The notes beneath the pieces were generated by a model that saw only the letters and a list, made by a program, of their open reading frames with translations, did not search any database and was not told the DNA's origin. From Caryophanales bacterium (GTDB lineage: Bacteria; Bacillota_I; Bacilli_A; RF39; UBA660), in contig JAEEZV010000062.1 of assembly GCA_016291995.1 (NCBI GenBank), positions 1-33,616 on the forward strand: a DNA stretch of 33,616 bases, given 5' to 3'. The position numbers were made by a program, and so were the translations under genes. Shown here piece after piece: positions 13,601 to 24,890 of this stretch (the first letter of the stretch is position 1; every line of letters starts with the position of its first letter).

Positions 13601-13651
13601 CTTTTATCTCATATTCCTAATATTTTTAAAGATAAAAGAGTTTTAATTATA
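13601..13651 (-). promoter_or_regulatory. Leader inverted repeat and possible -10 box after the tape measure gene
   Basis: Nine-base arms CTTTTATCT (13601-13609) and AGATAAAAG (13630-13638) flank 20 bases just upstream of the terminator. A TATAAT lies at 13646-13651 without a good -35 box. It could be a weak promoter plus an attenuator-type leader for the fibre gene. Confidence 0.35.
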
Positions 13652-13661
13652 ATATTTTGCC

Positions 13662-16600
13662 CTATCGTGTTTTATACGCATATTGGAAGGCATTATCAGC
13701 TAAACTTAACAACGCCTCTCTAATATCTTCTGCCGTATCAACATTAGGGAATTCTGCAACGATTTCAACTCGCTGCTCTATGCTATCTCCGACATTAGAA
13801 TTAACTCCGAACATTGAAGGCATATTAAGAGCATCTGTATTTTTCATATTATTGATAATTTGACGTACTATATCAACAGCACCTAAAAGATTTTCAGTAT
13901 CTTGAGCATTTAATACAAGCTCTTTTTGATGAAGAAGAGCTAATCTTCCTCCTTCAGTATCTTTACTGCCATCGACTCATGTACCGGTGTAACCACCTGT
14001 AGCGTAACCTCAAACATCACTACCTCAATTGACTAAATCCCCAGTACTAGCATACTCGTTAATATATTGTTGAGTAAGGTTGGCAATTGCTTCGCCATAT
14101 CTAGCAGTAATACGGCTGTGCCTATCTGGATCATTCCCTCAACTACCATATGTTCAAATATTTTGAGCAATACCTCATGCTATTTGTGAATCGGTATATC
14201 CGTTATTGTTGCTGCCGCTTGTTGATTTTGGATTATCATGATAAACACCATCTTTATCAAAATATCCATCGCCTTTTGAGACTTTTTCAATTTGAGTTTT
14301 ATAATTTGCAGCTTCGCGTGTTTTACTGTCTAATTCATTTTGCGCCTGTCGCAAAGAAGAAGCCAATGCGCTAGAAGAACTTTGTAAGCTTTCGATTTGT
14401 TTTTGATATCTTTCTAATGCCAACGTCGCATCATCGATTTCTCCAGTGTCCCCTCTAATAATACGCATAAACTCTTCTGTTGATTCATTTAATGAACTCA
14501 TATCTTTTGTTACGTCATTAATAATTTCATTAATATTTGAAAAACTAGTTTCTGCTGTATCTTCTAAGACACGAAGTTTATCATCAAAAGTTTCTGCCGC
14601 GGTAATTGTTTCATCTTGAGCTTGTTGAACCCTTTCTCGGAATTTATCTGTATCTTCTGTTAAATTATGTAATTCAGCAGAATAGATAACACCAATTTGT
14701 TCAAGTGTATCTGCTCAATTTTCTTGCATAGAATCTGCAATATCTTCAAACATTTGAGAAACATAATCGCTAGTATCTTCCGCAAGATGTTGAACGCCTT
14801 CAATCATACCTTCTTGAGCATCTTTAAGTTCTAAACCGAGATTTACTTGACGTTCGACATATCATTCATTAATTTCATTGAGAGCTTTGTTTAATTTATC
14901 TTGATCATCTTTATATCGTTCATTAGCAAATCGAACTTTATCTTCATATTCTTGCTGTACCTGCCAACGTTCATTTAAAATGTCTGAATAACGTTCTTTA
15001 GACATCTCATAGATTTCGTATTCAGAGTCTGCTAACTCTTCTTGTGCCGATAAAATATCATCTTGATTTGCTCTATAAACATAACGATAATTACCTTGCG
15101 TGTCACGACGTAATTGCATTTGATTTTTATTACGTTGTGCTTCTTCAAGAGCAATTTGTTTTTGTAAAGCTTCAATTTTAGCATTAGCTAAATCAACGTC
15201 AAATTGTGATAAAGCATTAACGTATTCAAGTTCACCTTGGTTGTTAATAATTGCTTTCTTTTGGTCTTCTAATGCTTTAAGAATAGCTTTTGCTCTATCT
15301 GCATACTTTTGATCGGTTGCATCTATAACATCATCTTGAATTTTTTGAATGCGGCCACGAAGTTTTTCAAGCTCCATTCCACGTTCAACATTATCAAGAT
15401 ATTGTTCCGCTTGGTCATTAGCCATTTCTCATTCTTTTTCAAAGAATCCCGCGTCACCAAGAGTGCCACCAAATAATTCGTCCCTAAAATGTTGAATTAC
15501 GGCCTCGGTAGCATCCTCATATTGTTTAGCCATTGCATCCGCGGCTTCTTTGGTTGCATCTGTTAAAGCTTCACCAAATTCACGAGCTTTTTTATCCATT
15601 TCTTCTCAAAGCTCTTTTTGAGTTTCTTTATTATATTTATCGCGTTCTCGTACTCAATAATCATATTGTAGTTTAGCTTCATTAACTTTTTGTAAAGTAC
15701 CTTCAACCTGTGCTTGATTAACTATACCAAACATATCATATGATTCATCCCCATGAATTAATTCAATCATATCTCTTTGGTGCTCTAAGAAGTTAAGTTC
15801 ATATTCTAATTGTTCATTGCGGAATTCCATACGGTCTGCAAGTTCGTCATACGCATCAATAATATCATCAAGAACATCTTCGTATTTACTCTCGACGTCT
15901 TTCATATCTCCAATAATATCATTATAAAGATCTTGTAAATCTTCATAATATTGTTTTTCATTGGAGCCATAAATATTACGACCTTCTTGGCTTAATAATT
16001 TTTCAAGATAGAATTGCCGCATATCTAAAATGGAAGTGCCATTACCAAATTTATTTTGCGCTTGATCGCGCGCATCTGTTCAAAATTGCTTAGAAGCAGC
16101 ATCTGTTGCTCCATCAATCATTGTTTTGAAGAATAGATTTGCATTAGTAGTTGTTGTGCCAAACAATCCTTCAAGAAGATTTAAATCTTCAACTAATGCA
16201 CGGAAAGGAGAATCAGATTCACGATTAGTAAATAATCCTTGTAACCATCCTTTAGACTCATTCAAATCTTTAAGAGTGTCAACCGTTTTAGTAGCAGTTT
16301 GGAAGAGATCAATTGCAATATCTTCCATTTCGTGCTCATTTTCAAGAATCTGTTCTGTATCATCACGAATTTTATCGCAAACTTCTTGATATTCATTTGT
16401 TACATCAAGAATTTTATTCGCATATTCTGCCGCATCTTTTTGAGCCTCTTGGAGTTTCTTATAATGTTCTTGTTGATCCTCATTCATCTCACCGCCAAGA
16501 GAGTTTCAATAATCATCCGCAGCTTTTTGCGCGGCATTTTGTTTTGCTAATGCTTCATTATATTTTTGAATATAATTATCTATTGTACCATCATTATCAG

Positions 16601-19600
16601 CATCAGTTAAACCGTATTTAGCTAAAGATTCTCCTTTAAGATAAATACCATAATCAGGATTATCTTGACCGCTTATAAGTGCTTGTTTCTTAGCTTCAGA
16701 AATTTTATTACGTTCTTTAAGTAAAGCATTTTGTTTTTGAAGATTATTGATCTCTTTTTCTGCGGCTTTGCGATATTTATCTCCATACGCTCGGCCTTTG
16801 GCTTTATCAACTTCTGTATAATTATCTGCTAATTCTTCAAGTTTAGAATTGACTTTATTATAAATATCGTCATTTGATTCAGCACTTTTAGCTTTTTCTA
16901 CGGACTTGGTTTTGGAGCCACCTCCGCCACCTCCACCGCCGCCTCCGCCTTTTCCACCACCAGAAGCGCCGCCACCGTGAGAAGCATTGGCATATTTTGC
17001 ACCACCGCCAGCTCCTTTTTTAGCACTTTTAATTTTTAAGCTACCACCAGAACTTTTTCCTCCTGAACCAGTAACTTTCATTCCAAAAGCACTAAACATT
17101 TTAGAAGCTGTTGTCTGTGCAATCTGAGGAATCATCTGAACACCATAAACAGTACCAGTATAACTTTCCATTTTAACGTCTTTGCCTTCACCAATTGGCA
17201 AAGTACTTGTAAAAGTTCGTGGAACTAATTGTGGCATTAAACTAACATATGTTTGCGGATCTTGTTGTTCAGTTGTTTCTGATTCAACTTCTGCATCAAT
17301 ACCCATAGAAGATAAAGCTGCCTCAGCTTGTTCTGCACTCATGCCTGCTGCATTAATCATATTTTCACAAGCTTCGATAAAACCAGAATCATCTATTGTT
17401 GCACCAATTTCAATATCATTAAAATTGATGGCATCCATTTCTGCTCATAAATTATCTAAAGAAGCTAATGCCGCTGAATCATCAACTGCTATGTTTGTTA
17501 CAATATCTTCAGCTGCTCTTCTTTGAAGTTCATCATACGCATCAATATCACCATTAATTGCGGCTTGTAATAATTCAAGATTTTCAGGATTTGTTGCAAA
17601 AGCATCTGAAACAGATAATCCTTCTCCAACATCTAGTAAATCATTATAAACATTAGACAATTCTTCTGCTGCTTTTGCATGATCCTCAACAGCATCAGAC
17701 TCCAATAATTTTTGTCAATCTTCTAAATTTTCTTGCGCTTTTTCTAAAGATTTATCATATCGAAGAATTTCTTCTGTAACTTCTGCTAGTTCATCTGCGT
17801 CTTCTTCTAAAGCTTCGCTAAAGCCTTCCATTTCTTCAGCGTTTTCACCAATATATTCGGCTAGTTGCTTAAACTGTTCTTTATCAACATCTGCATCTTT
17901 TGGACCCATTGAAGCCGCAGCTTCGCTAGCCTTCATAGCTTCTTCAGTATTAATGGGATTTTCTTTTGCAGCTTCGTTAAATGCTTCTCTAAAATTTTCT
18001 CAAGCATTTTTGCCATTTTCTTCAAAAAATCCCATTGCATTTAAATCAGATTCAGACAACAAAGAAAAATCTAAACCTTCAAAATCACTTGCAGTCATTG
18101 AACGAAGAACGCCACCATTTATTTCGCCTTCTCCAGCAAAAAGATTAGCGCCTTTCTCGCCAATTTTATTTTTAATATCATCATAAGCTTCTTGTACTGG
18201 ACCAACAATACCATCCGCATTATTTCTAATTGCTTCTGCAATGGCTTGACCAATTAAAGCAGTGTCTATGTCAATATTATCTCAATTGACTTTTCCAGAT
18301 TCATCTCCTGAATCACGAGCAGCTGTTGAAGTATAGTATTCTCCATTTTTACCTACCACGTACCCCATTTGTTCAGCATAGGCCGCTCGTTTAGCACTAT
18401 CAGACATATCGCTAACTTGTTTACTGGCTTGTTGATAATATTCATTATTAGTATCATTTAAATAACCAGCAACTTGTTTATCCACAATACCCTGAACGTT
18501 AGCATCCGCATTATCATATTTACCGGTTCCAGTCATGACTTGTGCAGCGTATGCTTGAGTAGCAGATTGAAGTGCAACAGTATTTTGTTGAAGATCTGCA
18601 CCTAATTTATAAATACTGTCTTTATTTGCTGCAAGTTCTGTTGCAACTTCTTCACTTACTCCTAAGTTATCAGCTAAAGTTTTAGTTAATTCTTCAGTTG
18701 ACATTACTTGAGTTTCAACATGTTCTGCCATATACGTAGCAGCTTTTTCAAGCTGAGCGCCAGCTCCACTCTCATCATATCCATTTATTGTTATAGGAGC
18801 ACCGTTAGCGTCAGCTGCTCCTTCGACATATGTAGATGAAGTACTTGCAGTTTTAAGGGCTTTATAATCTCCTTCACGAACAAGATTAACGGCATCTCTT
18901 CTATTTTTAGCAGCTAATTCTTCTTGTTTTGCTGCAACCATCATTGCCGCAGCACTTGCTTGCTGTTGTTCAGCAATCTCTCTTTGAGCTTTTAATCCTT
19001 GTTCATTAAAAATCAAAGCACCAGTATTTTGATCATGCTCAACATATTGAGCTAATTCTGGATATTTGTCAATTAATTCAAGAACACTATTATTGGTTTT
19101 TTGTAATGCTTCATTCCATTCTTGAGTTCCACGAGTTAAACTTTCAAAAGGATTTTCATCTAAACCTTTGAGAGCACTATCAATATCAGTAATTAAAATA
19201 GTAGAACGTTTATACGCTTCATTAGCTTGTTTTACATGCTCTCCTGCTTCAACAACTGCAGTATCAAAACGATGAAAACTTTTATCAGCTTCTCCTACTA
19301 AATGTACTATTAATCCAATAGTACCAGCAACCGCGGCAGCTATAGCAATAAAAGGCGCCGCAGCTGCAATTAATGGCAACACTGTAGCTAATAAACCAGT
19401 ATTAGCAATTGTTAAACCAGTTTTAGCTGCGGTTTCAGCTACAGTAGCTTCTGTTACTCCATAAGTAACAGCAATTTCAGCTGCCTTTTCTCCACTAACA
19501 ACACCTTCTACTGCAGCTTCTGCTAATGCAGCTGCCACATTTCCTAATCTAGCATCAGTGCTTCCAATTTCTGCAATTCTAGCAGCCATTGTAGCAGCTG

Positions 19601-22262
19601 CTTCTTCTTCTGTTGCAACAATTTCTGCTTCTGTTACTACAATGCCCGCAGCTTTAACAGCCGTTGCGATTTGTTGAGCTGCGCTAAACTCTTGTAAAGC
19701 AGTTTTTAAAGTCCCAATTGCGGCGCCTGTTTGTTGGATTGCAGGTAATCCTAAAGCCAAAACCATTGCAAAATCCATTGCACCAGCTTCTAACTTTTCA
19801 AAAGGACTTTTAGTTTCGTCTGAAAGAATACTCATTAAATTAGTTAATGATTGAATTGCAAACAATGCAGATAAAGCTCCGTTTGCAATTCCAGCAAATC
19901 CATTCATTACTTCTTGTAATTTAAGTGAAGCAGAAAATTGAGTAAACTGTCCTTCCAAGTAAGTAACAGATGTTGCCGCATCTACTGAAGCCGCTGAAAA
20001 ATGATACATCTGCTCTGCTGCTTCATTGATATCTCTTGGCAATCTACCCTCTAAAAATCCAACTAATTGAGCCATTGTAATATTAGCATCTTTTAAAGCG
20101 GCATCTATCTGTTTTATAGAGTTTGCTCCTTTTAGCCCATTTAAAGCAGCAGTAATTTTTTTACTTTGTTCTGCAGTAATAATTTCTTCATCAACCATTT
20201 TTCTTAGAGATGCTGTGACTTTATCAATTTCTGCAGATGTAATCTGTAATGGGTTACTTTCTAATTTAGCAATAAATTCAGAAAAAGCTTTGGTAGAACT
20301 GCTTATATAATTAGTTAATTCTTCAAACTCTTTTGAAGTAAAATCAATAGCAACTCCGTCTTTTTCCGCGGCAGCTATATTGTCTAGGAGCAAATTAATA
20401 TTTTTTTCCATTTGAACTCCAGCAGCTGCTGCAGCTACTCTAAGTTGACTTTCAAAACTTATTCGTTTTGATTCAGCTTCAGAAAGAGCATTTTCAGCTT
20501 GAACTCTCTGCATTGTTAGCTCTTGAGCTCTCCGCTGCTGCTCTTCATTCATAATTGGAGCATATCGATTTATTTGAGCAATATCATTAGCAAATTTATT
20601 CATACGAACATCTGCAACATTTAAACCTTCACCTCGAAGTTGTTGCCTTGCTAATTGCTGTTGAGCTTGAAGATTTTCGGTTCCTTGTCTGTCTGCAATT
20701 CTGTTAGTAATAAAATTACTAGCTCCACGAGCAATAGAGTTACCTGCAAGTTTTGTCATTACTGCGGCAATGCCAAGTAAAGCAGTTTCTCCACCACCAG
20801 TTGCTTTAATTAAATCATTAAGAACATCGACTAATCCACTAAGAGCATCAACAACGCCATTAAAACTATCACTATTAAATATATTTAAAAATACTTCTTC
20901 AATTTTAGATTGTAAAGTATTTAATCTACCTTCTAATGATCGTTCATAATCAGATTGCATTGAATCAAGAGTTTCTGTCCCAGTCTGCGCCCGAGAAGCT
21001 CCAAGATATTCTTTATATAAGTCAGAACGATTCATTAAAGCTTCAAAACGAGCGAGTTGGAAACGACCAGCTAATGTTGTAGCCGTCGCAGCTTTTTGAG
21101 TTTGATCTAATGTACCCCAAACATCCATTAAATCTTCTACAATGACACCAACATCTCGCATTTTGCCTGCGTCATCAAGAACTTGAACTCCAACTTTAGA
21201 AAGAGCAGAAGTAATTTGACCTAAATCCACACCATCTTCAAGAGTTTCTCCAAGTTTGACATCAGATAAACGAGAATAAATAGTTTTAAGACCATTACCA
21301 ATATTTTCAGGAGCCTCACGAGTAACAGTTTCAATTGTAGCAATCGTAGCTGCCAATTGATCCATATCTACGCCAACAGTGGTAGCGACAGACGCAGCTT
21401 TTTGAGAAGCCACGGATAATTCTTCTACATCTGCCGCAGATACATTAGCAACTTCCGATCACTTAGAAAGAGCATTTCCAATATCTTCTAATGGAATTTT
21501 ATAAGCATTCATATATGCTGTAATTTCATCAGACGCAGTTTTAGTATCTTGTTGAGAAACATTGCCTAAAACAGTCGAATATTGAGCTAACTGTTGAGAT
21601 TTCTGTAAATCATAACCTTGCTGAATAAATACTTGAGTAGCGTCTGTCATAGCAACAGTAGTGCTACCAAGTTTTTGCGCAACTTCGTTAGCAATTCGCG
21701 CATAAGCATTCATATTTTCTCTAGTTTCTCCAGAAACCATCATAATATTAGTCAAAGATTTATCTAAATCTTGAGTATATTGAGCCGCTTGATGAACTGA
21801 ATTCATCATACCAGCAAAAGCACTAGCAATAACACCCCATCTAAAAGTGTTACCCATAGTATTTATTATTTTATCTGTTGTTTTAGAAATACTACGTAAT
21901 CCAGTATCAATTTTAGATACTTGCCCATAAAAAGAAGTAAAAGCTCTAGTTCCTGCTGCACCTGCATTACTAAAAGACTGATAAATTTGATTCATCGATA
22001 GCCCAGCAGTTTTTAACTCATTCATAAACTTAGTAGTATTAAGCATACCAAGCTTTGGATTAAAAGCATTAGTTAGAGCAGTTTGAACTGTTTTTATATC
22101 GCTAAGAGTTTTATTCAAACTTGTTTGGGGAATAAGTCCCTTAGCACCCATAGTATTAACTTTATTTTGTAATTGTGTAAGTTCAGACTGCAATTTTGCA
22201 ATACCGCTATTATCAAGAGTGGTACGAATATTATACTCTACAGTATTGGAATACTTCGCCAT
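13662..22262 (-). CDS. Tail tape measure protein (2,866 residues)
   Basis: This is one continuous frame once TGA is Trp; about a dozen in-frame TGA codons (e.g. 21459, 18282, 17715, 17445, 16506, 16080, 15654, 14862, 14175) would otherwise break it into more than ten pieces. ATG 22262 follows AAGGAGG; the stop is TAG. It sets tail length and is ejected ahead of the DNA. Order: coiled-coil N-terminus; PhageMin_Tail/TP901-type domain at ~150-430 (VSGETRENMN, AKMRDVGVIVEDLMDVWGTL-type core, LAGRFQLARFEALM); Ala-rich helices; a hydrophobic segment at ~958-988 (PLIAAAAPFIAIAAAVAG), a likely membrane-insertion element; an 11-Gly tract at 1772-1782; long charged coiled coils; and a C-terminal GYATGGYTGTWVDG...LALLHQKELVLNAQDTENLL motif typical of gut-phage tape measures. 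At about 0.15 nm per residue it would span roughly 430 nm, which is long. Confidence 0.95.
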
Positions 22263-22323
22263 ATCCTCTTGCCTCCTTGTATTCATCCAATAAATGGAGA
22301 TAATCTCTAAATAATCTGTCAAA

Positions 22324-22353
22324 ATTATACCAGCTTTAGTATACTTTTGACAA
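22324..22353 (-). promoter_or_regulatory. Sigma70-type promoter of the tape measure gene
   Basis: TTGTCA (22348-22353) and TATAAT (22324-22329) are 18 bases apart. It lies between the upstream terminator and ATG 22262, so the longest gene of the window appears to have its own transcript. Confidence 0.75.
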
Positions 22354-22368
22354 ACTATTCAAAAGTAT
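22341..22368. promoter_or_regulatory. Palindrome over the -35 box, candidate operator
   Basis: Perfect 10-base arms, ATACTTTTGA and TCAAAAGTAT, are separated by 8 bases. One arm overlaps the -35 hexamer of the tape measure promoter. Spacing and symmetry fit a dimeric repressor or activator site. A hairpin role is less likely because it lies upstream of the transcription start. Confidence 0.6.
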
Positions 22369-22404
22369 AAAGCCCTATTTATTATTAAATATTACCCTAA
22401 AAGA

Positions 22405-22440
22405 TAATAAAAAAACGCCCTAGCGGAATTCCGCCAGGGC
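22405..22440 (-). terminator. Intrinsic terminator between chaperone-like and tape measure genes
   Basis: A hairpin with GCCCT/AGGGC and GCGG/CCGC arms around AATT (one mismatched pair) is followed on the minus strand by a run of seven T residues. It isolates the chaperone-like gene from the tape measure gene. Confidence 0.88.
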
Positions 22441-22461
22441 ATTTGTTTTAATTATTTATTT

Positions 22462-23001
22462 TTATTGAAATAAAGACTCTGATTCAACTATATCAGAATT
22501 ATTTTTCTCTGCTTTTGGGGCCAGAGCATTTCTTCTCATTCCTCACTCATCAGCTACTTCTAATAAATCTTGAACTCCAGTTTCTTGAGCAGTATTAGTA
22601 AGTAATTTCGCAGCTCCTTGTGTAATATCTCCTGTAAAAGATTGTACCATTTCAAGTACTCCTCGAGCAGAATGAGCATAATCAGAATATTCACTGTACC
22701 AAATTTCAGCTTCTTTAAAAAGAACTTCTAAAGTATCAGCATATTCTTCTCTCATAGTCTTAATAGTATCATCTTCAATTAAATTTTTCCAAGAAGAAAG
22801 CAAATCTTTACTAGTTGCTTCAGAAATTGCTTCACCTCGCTCTGGATAAAGGATAATCGCGGCATAGCAACAAAGAGCACGTTCAAGAATAAATGAATTG
22901 ATAAAACCATTATCATCTGCGGCATCTATTGCCATTGCAATAATATCATAGCGCTCCTGCGCATCAAGCGCTAAAGATTTTTCAACTTCAAAATTAATCA
23001 T
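22462..23001 (-). CDS. Putative tail assembly chaperone
   Basis: This 179-residue acidic helical protein starts at ATG 23001 behind GAAAAGGAG and ends in TAA. One TGA-Trp (22543, ADEWGMR) sits where the standard code would stop it at 152 residues. Features are KSLALDAQERYDIIAMAIDAADDNG, a CCYAAIILYP helix and EIWYSEYSDYAH. Small acidic proteins in the position just before the tape measure gene are typically tail assembly chaperones that bind the tape measure during tube growth. Unlike the classical G/GT pair, I see no frameshift extension; a terminator follows directly. Its own consensus promoter allows independent expression. The role is from position and composition only. Confidence 0.82.
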
Positions 23002-23031
23002 TAAAACTCCTTTTCACTCCATATATTTAGT

Positions 23032-23060
23032 ATTATAACATATTTTTTAAATTATGTCAA
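23032..23060 (-). promoter_or_regulatory. Perfect-consensus sigma70-type promoter before the chaperone-like gene
   Basis: TTGACA (23055-23060) and TATAAT (23032-23037) are separated by exactly 17 bases. The -35 box overlaps the last codons and stop of the 514-residue gene. Transcription would start near 23025, upstream of the ribosome site of the next gene. Confidence 0.82.
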
Positions 23061-24596
23061 TAAACTACTTAAACCATATAAATTTAAACTAGTAGATACT
23101 TTTGTACTATATAATAAAGCCATTAATTGAGCTTGAGTCTGTTCTGAACGCATTTGTGCAGCAACGTCTCTATCTCCTTCATCTACAAAATTATTTCTAT
23201 TAATTTGTTGATATCTGTCTCTGTCAAAACCAGGCCCGTCATATGAAATAATAGATACATTCTTACCTGCTTCAACATTTTGACGTATATTATTTAAAAT
23301 TTGAGACATTGTAAATATACGACCATTTAAAGCCATATAATATACTTGATCTGTTGTACCTTCTAAACCAGCTAAAGTGGCTAAAATACCTCTGTATTTT
23401 ACTTGTTCTTGAATTGTTTCTCATGCACCAGCTAAACTATCCACTGTATACAAAGCAGCGCCAACATTCATTAATGTAACTAATTCAGAAGTAGAAAACT
23501 CACATTCTCTCAATAAAAAAGTTAATAAAGGAGTATTTGATTGAGTATGAATATTAAAGGCTTTGCTTCCATCTGTAATATCATTTAATCTATAATCTTT
23601 AACAGAAATTCCTGCTGTTCCAACAACACCATCCTGATTAATCTTAATGTTGATATCTGAAACATTTGTTTTGTTATTTCTAACACTATAAGCTTTGCCG
23701 CTTCCCAATTCTTTTTCTAAACGTTTATACATAGCTGTTAATGTAGGATCTTCACTAAATCTACAATCAAAATTAACTCCAGAGGTGCTATTCCCACTTA
23801 ATTGAGCAAAAAAACGAGTATTTATATGTCCTTTTAAACTTTTAAAAAATTGAGATTCCCCTTTAACAAAAGCTTCATAAAAAGCAACTTCTCCAACCGA
23901 ACCTAAAAAATCATTCATTCATTTTTTTATACGATATGCTACATCTTGTCAAAAATTTTGACTATCCCCTGCTCCTCCAGCATCAATTAATCCTTTAAGA
24001 GCATAAATTTTACCAACAGATGAATTTAATTTACTTGCTTCGACCTTACTACCAATTTCTGTTTTATTTAAGTAAAAGGCTTTGCCAGTATATTTACTGT
24101 CCATCAAAGAAGCATACATTCTTTCTTCTACAGTAGCTTGAGACCCGATCTGCCTCCCTAAAGCTCTATTAGCTATAAAATTTCCTCTAACCTGTCGATA
24201 ATATTCTTCTTTTAATCCAACTCCAAAATATTCATTATCTAAAGTTGATAAAAAATTGTCTAAACGCTGAGAAAACTCTGATGCATCAATAATTTTTGAA
24301 TTTGCTGATTCAAATACCTGTAATGCAGCTTCAAAAGTTGCTGGAAATGCGGCTGCTGTAGCTGTTGGTTCTTCTATTTGTTGATTCATTTGCTTCATTA
24401 AATCTTCATTTTCTAATATGCTTCTTGCTTTTTTTAAATCTCCTCCACCAAAAGCAGCCAATCTCTGTTCATGTTGTTCTACAGCTCTTTGAAGAATGGA
24501 TCCTTTTGTTTTGCTTATTAAAGCATTAATATTTCCTCCCCTTTGAGCAATAAAATCATTTTGAAGTAAAAAGATATAATCATTAACGGCCGGCAT
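23052..24596 (-). CDS. Large unknown tail-region protein with a nuclease-like motif pattern
   Basis: This 514-residue protein starts at ATG 24596 after AGGAGG; the further upstream in-frame start at 24635 lies in the terminator. Three TGA-Trp codons (23949, 23906 region, 23421) would break it under the standard code. Residues 1-220 are helical (KKARSILENEDLMKQMNQQ, ERMYASLMDSKYTGKAF). From ~225 the order GSVGEVAFYEAFV, then SDINIKIN (Asp ~314), then GISVKDYR (Lys ~333) resembles the helix-strand-strand core of PD-(D/E)XK folds, with Ser in place of the usual Glu. The C-terminus has FVDEGDRDVAAQMRSEQTQ. Its position between tube and tape measure genes suggests a virion or assembly role. I do not recognise the family and the nuclease link is a guess. 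Confidence 0.82.
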
Positions 24597-24610
24597 TTTT
24601 CCTCCTGTTA

Positions 24611-24650
24611 TAATAAAAATAAGGGGCGCCCGCAAGCGCCCCTTATTATT
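24611..24650 (-). terminator. Intrinsic terminator after the tube gene
   Basis: A perfect 12-bp stem (24618-24629 with 24636-24647, core GGGGCGC/GCGCCCC) with a 6-base loop is followed on the minus strand by TTTTTATTATA. T and A tracts on both sides mean it could act in both directions. It separates the highly expressed tube unit from the next gene. Confidence 0.88.
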
Positions 24651-24653
24651 TTT

Positions 24654-24890
24654 TTAATCAGAGACTATTTTATAATAAGTTTTATTTTCAATTACTTCTG
24701 TGTCTTCTGATTGTATATAAGCGTCGTTAACTAATTCGAACCAGCCTTCTTCGCTAGGATTTTCTGTACCTTCTGGAATGACTGCTACATAGTTAACTAC
24801 AGGTTCTGCAGGATTATTGTTATCACTGCCTCCGCCTGGGGGATTTTGTTGATCATCGGAAGAACCGCTATCGGAGTCCTCTGTTATTCC
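24654..24890 (-). CDS. Frameshift extension of the tail tube: linker plus small display domain
   Basis: These 78 codons in the -1 frame follow the tube stop, giving a 452-residue long tube form. A Ser/Asp/Gln/Pro/Gly/Asn linker (about 30 residues, with PPGGGSDNNN) leads to a compact domain: NPSEEGWFELV, then AYIQSEDTEV and NKTYYKIVSD. The pattern NPxxxGWYELV...DT...KTYY recurs, in my experience, as a C-terminal module on capsid and tail proteins of gut phages. There is no ATG in frame and no ribosome site, so it can only be made as a fusion. Tube extensions made by frameshifting are known in siphophages such as SPP1. The Trp codon is TGG and the stop is TAA. Confidence 0.75.
   Translation of the reverse strand, partial: GITEDSDSGSSDDQQNPPGGGSDNNNPAEPVVNYVAVIPEGTENPSEEGWFELVNDAYIQSEDTEVIENKTYYKIVSD

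Noticed and set aside
16126-16621. Three overlapping plus-strand frames of 83-102 codons inside the tape measure gene
   Set aside because: They are antisense shadows with no ribosome sites; the minus-strand frame gives clear coiled-coil sequence.
13662-22262. Series of frameshifted or nonsense-mutated tail pseudogenes
   Set aside because: All breaks checked are TGA in one constant frame, with good flanking protein sequence; TGA as Trp explains them without decay.
22462-23001. G/GT-type frameshift on the chaperone-like gene
   Set aside because: The gene ends in TAA and is followed by a terminator within about 25 bases; no second frame is open.
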